Notes under the pieces: model-generated
Told to the model about the DNA's origin: nothing
What the model saw: the letters and a program-made list of their open reading frames with translations, nothing else
Database searches by the model: none
Translations under genes and position numbers: made by a program
Part shown: positions 23,728-34,599 of the stretch, piece after piece
Position numbering within the stretch: position 1 is the stretch's first letter
Layout: each line of letters starts with the position of its first letter
Assembly: GCF_963678635.1 (NCBI RefSeq)
Contig: NC_087069.1
Location: 41,191,883 to 41,255,882 of the forward strand
Source of the DNA: Symsagittifera roscoffensis
Lineage: Eukaryota; Xenacoelomorpha; Acoela; Convolutidae
Direction of reading: 5' to 3'
Length of the DNA stretch: 64,000 nt

Positions 23728-24031
23728 TACCTTTTTATTATATATCACAAGAGCAGTAACTCATTATAATATAGTCATTTCAGAGCACTTAGTATATAAC
23801 ACAAGTGGTTTTATTTTCCTCTCTGGAGTGCCCCTGTGTTTTGAAAATTAGTTTGAAAATTAGCATTGAAAATTAGTTTCATGTGGTTTTGGGATTAGCG
23901 TCTGGAGGACAGAGAAATTGTGTCTGGAGCGCCTATGTGGTTTTGGGATTAGGCTCTGGAGCACCCCTGTGTAGTGTAGGTACCCCCCCCCCCCCGCCCC
24001 TGCTGGAGCGCCGGCAAACTAGACTACTATT
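23728..24031. repeat. Polinton right terminal inverted repeat
   Basis: Inverse of 8997-9266, slightly longer because of an inserted, internally repeated AATTTTCAAACTAATTTTC segment near 23845-23880. A 14-base C-rich tract lies near 23985. Followed directly by the target duplication AGCCTG. Confidence 0.9.
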
Positions 24032-24037
24032 AGCCTG

Positions 24038-25290
24038 CTATTTATGAAATTTTGTTAGAGTTGTTCAAATCAATAATGAAAGGGCTTTAATATGAAACAT
24101 AATTCGACCCAATTGTGGTAACTGCCTTAGTTAAAAAACAAAAAAGCCTACTGACTCACTCTGTTAGCTAAAAAATTTAAACCGGTTTTTCTCGGCATTA
24201 AGAAAATTCAACATGATCATTTTTCAAAATCGCGACTGAAAAAGTTTGAATGATATTCCCTTCAACCCATTCCGATGGTTATAATTGGTAACTGGATTTA
24301 CATGGAAAACCAAAATAAAAGTTAAAAAAAAGAAAAAACATACCCGAATACAAAGTTCTTCACCACTTTATAGCTGACCGAAACAAAAATTGATGATTGG
24401 GCAGAATAGTTTTTACAGAAGGTCCCACATTTGTCGGCCAAACATATTTGCAACGAATTTGCTTTTTGCTTACAACTATGTTTGTGTTCTGAAACAGTTA
24501 AACCGTCTTTCAAGTTAGTTGCACTTCAATGTAAAAAAAATATTTTCGACTATAATCTCGACTTGTGGGCGAATAAAACTTATCTGCGCAACTTAAAAAA
24601 ACGGTCTAACTATTGCAAAAACACTTTAACTTTGAGAAAACAGGGTGATCACTAAACTTCTGATTAATTCCACTCGGAAATCTAGAAACTAGAATCCATT
24701 CTCAAACTAAATTTTAAGCTGCCTTATTATGTCAGTTGAAATTTTGATTAGTGCGAGTCGCCAGGTTGCGAGGGCAAACGGAATTATATAAACTGATTGA
24801 GTAAATAAAACCGCCATTTTTAAAATTTAAGCAATGATTATTTGTAGAAAATTTTAATGAGAAAAATCAATCAAAAAACCATTGGACGGAATAAGGGAAA
24901 ACTTACTTAATTCGTCAGTTTTCGAAAAAAAACTTGAGACAAAAAGTTATATAGAAAAAATGTATTTGCATTTTTGTTCACTTTGATAGTCTTACAGCTG
25001 ATTCAAATTAAAGTTTCTACAAACAAAATATTATGTACAGCTTTGGATTATTGATTGCTAAAAATATTTACAGAAATATCTACGTCAATCTAAAATTAAA
25101 TCAAGTTTTACAAAAATGATTTGATGCCAATTTAAGACGGATTTTTCATAGGATATACACGAATGAAAGCCATATTTTTTGCAGGTGCAATTTTTTTGCA
25201 TTTTTTTGACAATCATCAAGTTTAACAGTTTTACGCTACTAGATGAAGAGATGAAATAGAGTCCTTCCAAATAATTCAGGTCGGATCGAT
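24038..25290. other. intergenic AT-rich region right of the Polinton
   Basis: No supported gene. The frames at 24322-24513, 24431-24655 and 25085-25270 are short and without features. It ends at the stop codon of the six-exon minus-strand gene. Confidence 0.5.
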
Positions 25291-26135
25291 TTAGTGCAAG
25301 TCATCACCGCCACCAACGTCCAGAATATCCCGTAAATCCACAGACAGCGAAATCCACTTTTCTTGTAAGCCTAAATCTGGGTTCCAATATGCTTTTGTCA
25401 TGTGAGTCTTCAACATTGCTTCACCAATATTGATCATGTGATTAGCCAACTCTTCTGCGTTTTTTGGTTCCAGACCATCATGTTTGGGCAGAATTTCCAA
25501 TTTCGTGAGAGTTGTTTCTTTTATTTTAGTAAATTCACTCTCACGTTTTTCAGTGTTTTCAAATTCGTAGTTGAAAACGTGTGTTAAGAAGCAAAAAATC
25601 TGACGAATCTGGACGCTACGTTCCGGTTGGATATCGCCAGTTTCTACTTCATCGAATTTTTGAGCCAAATTTGGATAGCTGGAGCGTATTTTTATTTTGA
25701 GGGCTGTAACTTCGTCCAATCTCTTCTTGCGCAGATAATCGGCGACCGCATCTTGGATATCAAGACAGTAAAACTCGTTTAAATACTTTCTTTGAACACG
25801 TAACTCTAAACGCATGAACTCAACCCACGAGTCTCCCAATTTCTGAAGAAACTCCTGTACAACAACTGGCGACTTCACCGCTGTGTTTGATAAGCTGTTC
25901 AGCTTTTCCTTAGAGAGAAATTCGATGTAAAAACTGTTCTCAAAAACTGAAAAATGGAGATACAGTTTTTTGTCAGCTGCTAAATTGTGTCCGGTTTCGT
26001 TAAACTGGTAGGCAATTTTTGTGAGGTTACCGGAATCAATGTTCTCTAACATCTCCTCTATTTGTTTGAACTCGAATTTTACCGGCAATTTAGCTGGGTT
26101 GACCAAAACTATGGGAGCGTTCGATGGGGAAACGC
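25291..26135 (-). CDS. exon 6 (last) of the six-exon gene
   Basis: An 845-nt terminal exon after the acceptor TTTGTTGTAG, opening GVSPSNAPIVLVNPAKL. It encodes about 280 residues, largely helical with many Lys/Glu (RVQRKYLNEFYCLDIQDAV, then EELANHMINIGEAMLKTHM), and ends at the stop 25291. Helical bundles at this position after a ZU5-like domain could be a death-fold or other adaptor domain, but I see no signature. Reading upstream of 26135 gives intron sequence, not a real start. Confidence 0.75.
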
Positions 26136-29100
26136 CTACAACAAACAAAACAAAACAAAACACGGGACCATTATCAGGCCGAACTGTGCAATTGTTAGCG
26201 GTTTCCGCAGTGAGTCAGGATCAGATTTGTCGCGGACTCCGCAACCTTTCCAGTTTTTAAAAATCTTTCTTGCTGTTTTGGATTCCACAAAAAAATAACA
26301 AAAACACTACCACTTAAAATTGCCTCAAAACAGGCGAGCTTGCGGAATCGGCAACAGTTTTTGCGTAATCCGGAACAGTTTAAGGAATCCATAAACAAAT
26401 TATGAAACATATGTATGGTAAAACTGAGCTGTTCAAATATCCGCAACTGTGAGCGGAACCCTCAAAGTGCGAGCAGAATTTGCAAACCGTAAGCGGAATC
26501 CCCATTTTGTTTGCGGATTCCATTAACATTTATAGTAGCGTTTTAAAGTAAATATGTTTTTACCAGGTGTTTCAGCGAGTTCAATTTCAAGTACAGCTAA
26601 CAGTTGAGTCTTGCTTCCAACCATTCGATCTCAACTGCCAAATTACGCCTATACGTTCGATCTGAATTCCTGCCAAATAACCTACCCCACAAGTTTGATC
26701 TCATTTCCTACAATTTGAACAAACTGCAGCACGTTAATTTAGCATTGCATTTCAGTTTCATTTCGATTCAATTGAATCAAATTTGTTACATTTTATCCTA
26801 CATCGCAATATTTCCAACAAAAAAACATAAAGATGTGAGAAACTCTTTTCAGACGAGGACAGATAAGAACAAACCAGAACAATTTGAATCAAAATGCTAC
26901 ATATTCAGTCAGAGTTTAGAGATTTGAACTTCAGGATCTAATTGAAAAATTTAAGCGCAGATATTGCATCATAACCATACCGTATAAAAATATACCTTAA
27001 TGAACATCTCACTATGGTTTGAATTCACTCTCATCTCATCTCAAATTTTGCCCTAATGATTTGAAGTCACTCTCAACCCTTTAATCCCAAATAATGACCT
27101 TATTTGGCGTTGTGTTGTGCGTTATGCTTCCAAACATTCTCAACCCACTAATCCCAATTTCGTTTGGTTATTTTCTTTTCAAAATGATCCCAAAAATTTC
27201 TTGCTGGAAAATTTATCCCAAATTCATAAAAGTACATCCACCGATTTCGTCAAACAATGACTTAAGATTTTTTCATGGATTCTATTGACACCAATTAAGC
27301 TTTTCCTTTCAAACTCCGAAATCGCTGGCAAAAACTTCCAGCTCTTGTTTTTAATTGTTCAACGGCAAGAACTGGTTTAGTTCAATTTTTTAAACAAAAC
27401 TGCGGAAATAACTTACAGCCTGCGAAAATTACTCAAACTCGCGCTTTCCTTTTAAGTTTGCTGAATCTACTCACATTTTACGGAAACCACTTACAATTTT
27501 GGAATCAAGATAAAACAGAAGTGCCGACAAAATTTACACTACAGTTTTTTGTACGCAGAGACCAAGGAAACTTTGTACGTGCAATTCACCTAGATTTTGA
27601 GACTTGTTTGAATACTCGTCTCTGAATTCCACTGAACTACAGATACCACAGTGTGCGCCTATCCAGTGCACAATTTGGCCTCGTTTGACAAGTTAAGAGC
27701 TAATTTTTGGATAAAAAGCATCAAAAATACAAAAACCAGCGAAATTCAACGGTAAATTTGTCAAATATCTACCCTCTCAATTAGTATATACCGCCTATAG
27801 AAAAAATCGTGAATCAACTCCAAAGAGTGATAAATTGGGTGTTAGCGGTCCAGTTTCTGAGGGAAGAAAAACAAGGCTTACTAACTGCAAAAAACCTTAA
27901 AAGCGTGATTTTAAAAAGAGTTACCGATAGAGCTGGTTTCATTTCTTTTTATGAACTACTCTGATTAAAAGGTTTTGCTTATAAGAATATTATCATTTGA
28001 GAGTTTTGAACAAACAACGATTGTGGAATAAGAACAAAGATTTTTTTGCTAACTTACCTTTGAGGCTCACAGCTATTTTTTGGTGGGTCGAATCATACTT
28101 TAGCTTGCTGCTGATAGGTTCAAAGCCCCAGTTCTCGGCACATCGAAACTGATCGTGTTCTTGCCAACCTTTAAAAGTTCTGAGGTCAAGGACGAATTCG
28201 TATATACCATCTGGGTTAGGTTTTGTATTTTGTTTCATCAACAAATACTTTCTAGATGGCTCGAAAAGACGCTCTTCGTCATAACCTTCCACAAGTCTGA
28301 GCAAATGGTTTACCTAAAACAAATTAAATACTATAAACTTTCACGACTTTTGCTTCGGGTCGAAAAATGTGGAATTGAGGAACGAACTTCGCAAATATTT
28401 AAAATGAAAAAAAAAGAGAAAATCTTGGACTAGGTTTACCCAAATCAAAAAAACTCAAACTATATATACAAACGAGGCAGTTAAAAACGTTATTAACCTA
28501 TCGAAGTTTTAAATTATACAGTCACGAGAAGAAAAGTTGAAAACTTAAATTTAAAGTCAAAGAATTTAGCGAAAACTTCTCCCAACCTTTAATGTTTTTT
28601 ATAATTACTTAAAATACATGACTGGACCTTTGACATATGATAGATGAAGTCATAGGAATTCATTGGGTCATGCGGGATAAAAACGAAAATTTTGTTTTCC
28701 ATGGTGTTGTATGGCCTTGAAATTCAAGCTCATTAGAGAGTTGTTCGGGATGTCGAAGATCCTTTGAACACAGTTCAATAAATTTAGCTGTTCATTGGAA
28801 AGATTAATTTTCTTCAACTCAAAAAAATTCAAAATTAAATGAAGTTAGGGGAAGCTTGGGATAGTCCGGGCAACTCTACAAAGTTCGAGAGCTTGCGAGA
28901 AAATTAAAATGGTTCACTGTAAAAATTGGAACCGTCTGGTGAAATATTAAAGCCAAGCGCTTCATATTTGTCCAACAACGTCTAAAGCGGACATTGATTG
29001 TCTCAAAAAGTCTATAACGTTTTGTATTTTGATTGAGCCCCTTATATTTCGAAGGACTACTTTGAAGACCCTAATTTGACCAAATTTTCTGCGCTGCAGG

Positions 29101-32100
29101 CAAATTTTTGAAAAAAAGCGAAAAACGGCGTTTTTAGGCATTTTTTGGAAAATTTCGACCAAAAAATTGCGCTTTTTCGGCGCGCTCCTCCCTCAGTTTT
29201 GGTATAGATTGGCGCCGAAGGTTCCTTTAGAAAAACTTAACGGTCAGTCAGCCAAAAATGGATATCTCAAAATAGTACAAAGGGGGGACCCTTTGGGTCG
29301 GCAGGAGGTCGAATCCCTGAGGGGGGTGGGGGGGGGGGGGGGTTGTTGTGGGCGTCTGCATTTCTGCTCCTCCCTCAATCCGCTACTGTAGCTATGGGTT
29401 AGTTTGATTGTTACTGAATGGTTGGAAATCAAAGTTTGGAGAAAAACTAGCATCTCCCGCACCGGAAATCCATGGATAATAATCGATTATAATGGAAAAA
29501 TGTTGTATAAAATGTTGTCATTATAATCCATTATTGTGGCAAATTTAGACCAGGTAATCGATTATATTGTCATCATAATCGATTATTTTCGTAAAAACAC
29601 AATCCATTAAAATCCATTATAATGGATTATAATCCATTTATAATCCATTATAAAGGATTATAATCCATTTAAAAACCACTATAATTGATTATCATCTAAT
29701 TTTTTTTGCAAAAGCAAAACTTGCAATATTGTTCCATTTTATTGTCCCCCCCCCCCCCCCCCCCCCACTTTGCCCCCCATCAGTCCGCATTTGCCCAACT
29801 ATAAGATTGAAAAGTGAAATACAACATTTTATGAAGCCTAAAAACTTAATGCGTAGCGACTGCAATAATCGATTTTAATTGATTATAAAGGAATGTTTTG
29901 CCTCGAAAACAAGTTTCATTTTTTTTCAAAAAAAAATCGATTATAATCGATTATAATCGATTATATTTGGATTTTATTGAATAAAAAAATAGTTTCATTA
30001 TAATCCATTTTTAATCGATTATAAATCCATTTCATCGAAATTTATTGAGACAGACCACGAAAGTTCAATATAATCGATTACTATCCATGGAACTCCGGTG
30101 CGGGCTAATATCTCCAAAAATTTTATTAATAGTTGCCAATTCTAGCGAAGTAAAGTTACATTGAATTTTCTAACCGCTTTCCCCGAGATTAAACCCGTTA
30201 TTTATCATAGAAAAACGGATTACATTTTTACTATTTAAGAAATTGTATTTGAAAATCTAACCGCCTTTTTTCGTGCATTTTCGTCGTTTTTTGTAGAAGG
30301 AGAAGCTTGTTCTGTTTCTGCAATCACACCAACTGGCGAGAACGAAAACGAGGATACAATTATGCCATTCTCGTTCGAAAATATGTCTCTCCTGAAATCT
30401 TTACACTCAACTGCGAAACTTCCCGCTTTCAAAAGCTGAGTTTTGCTTAAACTTCTCCATGGCAACGTAACTTTAACTTTCCTCAAAAACTGAACATGCT
30501 TTGCTGGTGATATATACAGAATTGGTGTCATACATTGATCCATAGGTAACAATTTGAGCTCAAAGTTGACAGTCATGGTCCCAAGGGTGCTTAGTGGCGG
30601 GAAGAACACTTCAACTTTTTGTTGTTGATCTTGTTGTATTTCAGGGTCCGTGTAATTGAATTGAATCCTTTTTGCTTTTGCAGTTAGTTTTGTAGAGTAC
30701 TGATACGAAAGAGAGTCCTTCACTTCTACAGGTTCCAATTCTGGTACGCTAGCCTCGACTTCTAAAAACAAACAGGACTGCTTGCATCTGGGCGAAATTG
30801 TGTGCTCCGACTGCTCTTCAATGTAATTGAAACAATTTTGAAAGCATCATTTGAAAACAAATTGATAAATTTTTGAAAAAGTAATTTCTGAAGATTTTTT
30901 TTCGGACTTTTCATGAAGTACATTGGCGCATAGTAACGTAATAATAACACTTATTATCTTGCCTGAATTCAAACTGTATCAACTTCTGAGCGGATCAAAT
31001 GTCCCAAATGAGCCAAATTGGCAATTTATTTTCAAAGCCAGATAAGTTTTGAGATAATTTTAAATTTTGAGATAAAACTTTGAGATACTTAAAAATTAAG
31101 TTCAAAAATGGCTACCTATTGAATCAATTTTGGAGAAAAAACAGAAATTTTCCGTCACTATCTTGGAAAATAGAACAACAATAAAAATCTAAAGCGTAAC
31201 AGTTTGCTCTTACGTTTTAGTGAAGAATATTTGACACTCTTTAATATGAACTTCCTTTTCAAAACCGGTTTGTTCACATCCAGAAATTTGTTTCCAGGTT
31301 TTTACAATTTAAACTTTATTTTGGAGCACTTATAATTTTCAAACTAATTTCTAACATTTTTCGCGTACTAATTTTTTTAAGTTTTGCACCAAAGCCGCGC
31401 AGGCATTCTGTAGTTGTCTCGAAGCAAATAATCTTAATACCACAATTGATTTAGAAATTAAAAAAAGATCAAGATATAATAGATATCAAGACAAAACTTG
31501 ATTGTATATTTCATTCAAAAATCTAGAAATTATCATAAGTTTTGCTTCAAAGCAACATCAGTTACCTGGTCCAACGTGTTGATTGGGCGATGTTGCTGAG
31601 CTTTCTGTCCTTGTAGAGCAATCAACAAGCGCCATGCATGACTGGAACAGAGCTTTGTTGTTGAATTATTTAAAAAAGTTTGCTTTGACTATTTTTTTTC
31701 CTGCAAAATTGTGTATGTTTATAAGCTTTTTTTCTTGCAAAGTGCTTAAAAAATTACAAAAAGAAAAATTTAGACCATATACTGCAATGTTTAGTTTAGG
31801 TTCTACAAAAAAAATGAAATATATTTGCATGTTTGTGGTTTGGTTTGAACGTCGTTTAAAATTACACTCGATAATAATTTTTAGTATAACATAAATCAAA
31901 AGCGGGAAAAAATACAATTAGGTCTCTCATTGAAACAAAACAGAACCACGCTATCAAATCAAGATCAATTTTCCAGCCCATTTTTCATTTGTTGATGTTT
32001 TTGTTTAAAAAAATTTTGATGCCTGCTGTTTGAGAAACGATATGCAGGATCCTGGAGTTATGTTAGCCATATTGTACACAATTTGATCATAACTATGAGG

Positions 32101-34586
32101 ATCTAGCGTAGAGGCAACGTGGGCAGTAGATGCACGCATCGTGAGGAGTGTTCCAATTTAGATAGGTACCTTAGCTTGAGATTAACTTATACCTACTCTT
32201 ACTCAATTTGTTTCGTTCACAACTACGAAAGTCCGAACAGAGCAGATGTCCAAAACTGATCACCTTTACACAGTAGTCTTACAGAGCTCACGTTTTTTGC
32301 TGTCGCATTACTAAATTAGTACTGACTTTGCCATCTCTAGACGTTGTGTTACCATGCGCCGGATTGTTGATTGGATTTCAATTTAGATTTATCAAGCGGT
32401 ACAGAATCAAACGCGAAAAGGCATGAGCAGAAACCCTTCATGCCGCAAAGAAATTCGGAGCAAGTCTAAACTTATAAGAAATGTCAAGTCCCTTTTTCCG
32501 TCAGAGCACACACACGCGAAAAAACTTTTTTTCAAACGTACCGATCCTATTAGAGGCCACTAAGTCGATATAAGTTAGGCCGAAATTTATTAAGCCGATG
32601 AAAAAGACGAAAAAAAAATAAAAGTAAAATTTTAACAAATCGAGCTGGTTCAGTTACAACCAATGTGAAAAGCAAATTTTGATTCAGCCAGATTTTTAAA
32701 ATGTTAAAAGCAACTGCAGCTAAAATTGTTTACAGCCAAAGTAAACTATTTATAGATGTGACAACTAAGCTGACAAAAAAAAGAGAAATATTAGGCTGAA
32801 GTGATTTTGAACCGGGGCAATTACCGTTTGAAAAAGAACTGGTCCTAGTCAGATTCGAAACCAAGAATTTCGCCGTCAATGCGTGTTCGTTACCACCTGG
32901 CAATGCGTGCAATATACACTTAAAATTTTGAAGTCTTCATGAACCAAGGAACCACCAGTTCAGTGAGTCCGATGAGTCCTGTGGACAAATTTGTTTAGGG
33001 GAAAAATGTCTGGTACCCAAATGCAATACCCTTTCTATCGCAAGGTTAAATAAAATTTTAAATAATAATGTGCATAGAAAAAAATCGACTTTTGTTTTAT
33101 TAATTGATTCGTTTCAACTTGTTGAAAAGTATTTCAGGTCAACTCAAGTGACAGTTAAAAATGTGTCAGCATTCAGAAAGCGTTTTAATTGTTTAATTGT
33201 CACACCCATTCTGTTCAACTTTTTTGATATGAATTAACTTACCTTGCAGGTGGCTAGGGTCAGGGTAGACGAAATCATCTCAGTAATTTTCTGAATGAAT
33301 AAATCTTCTGCGGATCTGCTCGACTGAAAAGTATTTTATTTTAAACTGGTCGCATTTTAACGCATATTTATCAAGTACTCAAACTCAATTTGTCACCGCC
33401 AAAGTTTTGAGTTGATAATTGATGCAATTAGATAGAAGCATGAATAAAAAAAATGATGATCAGGCGTCTTAGATTCGAGTATTTTATCGATAAAAATCCT
33501 TATCGATGAAAATCTTTATCTTTATCATATTTCAACAGGCTCAAATTTAAGGTGCTTACTTACTTTATTGGTTACCAGCACAGGGTTTGTAATGATAAAT
33601 AATGATGTTGGTGCTTCATTGTTAGTTTTGTTGTTTCGTTAAAATAAAAGACTTAAATCAAATAAATGAAAGTTAATTCAATTTTAAACAAGAATCTATA
33701 ATTTTTTTTCAAAATATTGTCAGAAAAAAAATCGAGTCAAAACTTTCCACAAAATATTACTCCGGCTACTTACTTGCTTATCGTTCAGGAGATGGAAACT
33801 TTGAGAAATTAAACTGAGAAATGATAATCTCGCTACTGAGATATCAAGCATACTTTTCGAACCCCGATCAATCAAATCCGGAAGTTCTTTCAGTTTTCGT
33901 CTCCATACGCTAGAGAATATTCCCCGTTTCAGCTGACTTTTTCTGAATATCAGTGTTCGACTTCTACCGCGCGGCTCCTTTTCAAGCAGAATCAATTTTT
34001 CCTTGCTGTCATAACGTGGCAGGCAAACTACTGTATGAATAGGAACTTCATCATTTGTGTCTTCCTGACGATACTTCAGCAACGCTCTTACAAAATTGAA
34101 ATGTTCTTTACAATTAGTTTGAATTTTTGTCGCCGTCATTTCTGTAACTGATTGAGAGTACACATTGAACACAAAAAGTCCCTTAGTTGAATGAGCTAAT
34201 ACCAAATCCATGTCGACCTTGGCCATTGAAGTTTTGAACACCTCTCTTGTACTGATGTTGGGGAAGACAGCAATTCCGTTCTGGTTCCGACCTGCCATAC
34301 CAACTAATAACTTATGCAATTTAGATATATCGTTTTCTCTTTTCAGTTGGAATCTACTATCCCTTTTTTGACGCTCTTTTGATACCTGCGTTTGTCCTCT
34401 GCGTAGTCTTGGATCAGAGTTTGTCGGAATCCATGATATTTGGCCATCGTGCTTCCAATTGGGAAGCTGAACAAGAAATAATCGCATCAAAGTTTCGTCA
34501 TTGAACGGAAATCTTTGTCCTCCTGGTATTTTTACCTCCAAAGTTTCAAGCTCCCTGAAGAAATCATCGTCTGCAGCTCCAACCAT
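25291..34586 (-). CDS. six-exon host gene, about 856 aa, possible nuclease-like plus ZU5-like architecture
   Basis: Exons in transcript order: 34586-33774, 33323-33243, 31641-31566, 30761-30262, 28313-28058, 26135-25291. Every junction has AG acceptors and GT donors (GTAAGT at exons 1, 2 and 5; GTAACT at exon 3; a weaker GTTAGA at exon 4). Phases agree at all five joins, which random frames would rarely do. The protein starts MVGAADDDFFREL and ends DVGGGDDLH. I cannot name the family. The first exon recalls a PD-(D/E)XK/NERD-like domain and the fourth a ZU5-like beta domain ending SSFSFSPVGV, a combination that would suit an immune or signalling scaffold. Additional small exons cannot be excluded. 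Transposons have inserted in intron 4. Confidence 0.75.
26136..28057. other. intron 5 of the host gene
   Basis: A 1.9-kb intron without supported genes. A GCGGAATCCGCAAC-like short motif recurs at 26195-26510 and a CACTCTCA-type motif at 27010-27090. The frames at 26604-26927 and 27094-27288 have no features. Confidence 0.6.
28058..28313 (-). CDS. exon 5 of the six-exon gene
   Basis: A 256-nt exon (phase 0 in, phase 1 out) starting VNHLLRLVEGYDEERLF and ending KIAVSLK before GTAAGT; the acceptor is TTTTGTTTTAG. It contains several aromatic and charged positions but no family I can name. Confidence 0.7.
28985..29388. mobile_element. hAT-family MITE, copy 2 (inverted, degraded), in intron 4
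   Basis: Inverse relative of 4671-5120: it shares the CAGGCAAATTTTTGAAAAAA region, the GCGCGCTCCTCCCTC block and GGACCCTTTGGGTCGGCAGG, and ends in CCGCTACTG (degraded CAGGGGCGG end). A clear 8-bp duplication was not found at the left side. It contains a long G tract near 29327-29342. The frames at 28962-29162, 29167-29391 and 29244-29462 are shadows. Confidence 0.6.
29456..30104. mobile_element. 649-bp element made of ATAATCGATTAT/ATAATCCATTAT motifs
   Basis: Ends are inverted CCCGCACCGG(A)NNTCCATGGATA. Flanks CTAGCATCT (29447-29455) and CTAATATCT (30105-30113) form a 9-bp duplication with 7 of 9 matches, the length usual for Mutator-like elements. The interior is largely self-complementary 12-bp words, AATCGATTAT, AATCCATTAT and TATAATGGATTA, repeated tens of times, plus a run of 21 C at 29746-29766. 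There is no ORF. It sits in intron 4 of the host gene. Confidence 0.65.
30262..30761 (-). CDS. exon 4 of the six-exon gene: ZU5-like beta domain
   Basis: A 500-nt exon (phase 1 in, phase 0 out). After an acidic start it has a beta-rich segment: VEVFFPPLSTLGTMTVNFEL, ILYISPAKHVQFLRKVKVTL and IIVSSFSFSPVGVIAE. The pattern of a central proline-rich strand, a conserved 'x-FLRxVxVxLP' strand and a final SFSxxGV strand recalls ZU5/UPA modules of UNC5, ankyrin and PIDD-type proteins. This is by eye only. The donor GTTAGA is weak, but the frame hits a stop at 30235 without it. Confidence 0.7.
31566..31641 (-). CDS. exon 3 of the six-exon gene
   Basis: A 76-nt exon (phase 0 in, phase 1 out) coding SCMALVDCSTRTESSATSPN and a few more residues, a Ser/Thr-rich linker. 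It is bounded by TGTTCCAG and GTAACT. The plus-strand frame over this region (31583-31894) is a shadow. Confidence 0.6.
32845..32915 (-). repeat. possible tRNA-derived sequence (SINE-like)
   Basis: Read on the minus strand, TTGCCAGGTGGTAACGAACA resembles a Pol III box A and about 40 bases later GGTTTCGAATC resembles box B. No closed acceptor stem is evident, so a working tRNA gene is not supported. Lies in intron 2 of the host gene. Confidence 0.3.
33243..33323 (-). CDS. exon 2 of the six-exon gene
   Basis: An 81-nt phase-0 exon coding SSRSAEDLFIQKITEMIS and a short continuation. It is bounded by TTTTCAG and GTAAGT; the flanking strong splice sites and preserved frame support it although it is short. 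Confidence 0.7.
33774..34586 (-). CDS. exon 1 of the six-exon gene: N-terminal domain
   Basis: Encodes 271 residues from the initiator Met to LLNDKQ, where the frame meets GTAAGTAG. The middle has VDMDLVLAHSTKGLFVFNVY, then KIQTNCKEHFNFVRALL. Alternating hydrophobic strands with D-x-D followed by a Gln-containing helix recall NERD/PD-(D/E)XK nucleases, but the expected E-x-K is replaced by FNVY, so even if homologous it may lack catalysis. A proline/arginine-rich linker (PRLRRGQTQ) precedes it. Confidence 0.75.
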
Positions 34587-34599
34587 TTTAGTAATTCAG

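Larger units (their letters stand above)
8997..24031 (-). mobile_element. Maverick/Polinton, full length, decayed
   Basis: A 15,035-bp element bounded by a perfect 6-bp target duplication AGCCTG (8991-8996 and 24032-24037). Its inverted termini align over 23 bases (AGTAGAAGTCTAATTCG at left, AATAGTAGTCTAGTTTG at right, then GC(T/C)GGCG). Size, 6-bp duplication, long terminal repeats and gene set (protein-primed polymerase B, integrase, protease, two jelly-roll capsid proteins, ATPase) are those of Polintons. Nearly all genes lie on the minus strand in the order ATPase, unknown coiled-coil, integrase, minor capsid, basic protein, major capsid, protease, zinc-binding region, polymerase. Stops and frameshifts in most genes mean it is no longer autonomous; some could reflect assembly errors. 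Confidence 0.93.

Noticed and set aside
31583..31894. Plus-strand 103-aa frame
   Set aside because: Overlaps exon 3 of the minus-strand gene and runs into AT-rich intron.
32845..32915. Functional tRNA gene
   Set aside because: Box A and box B-like words exist but no cloverleaf with a closed acceptor stem; listed only as a possible SINE-like relic.
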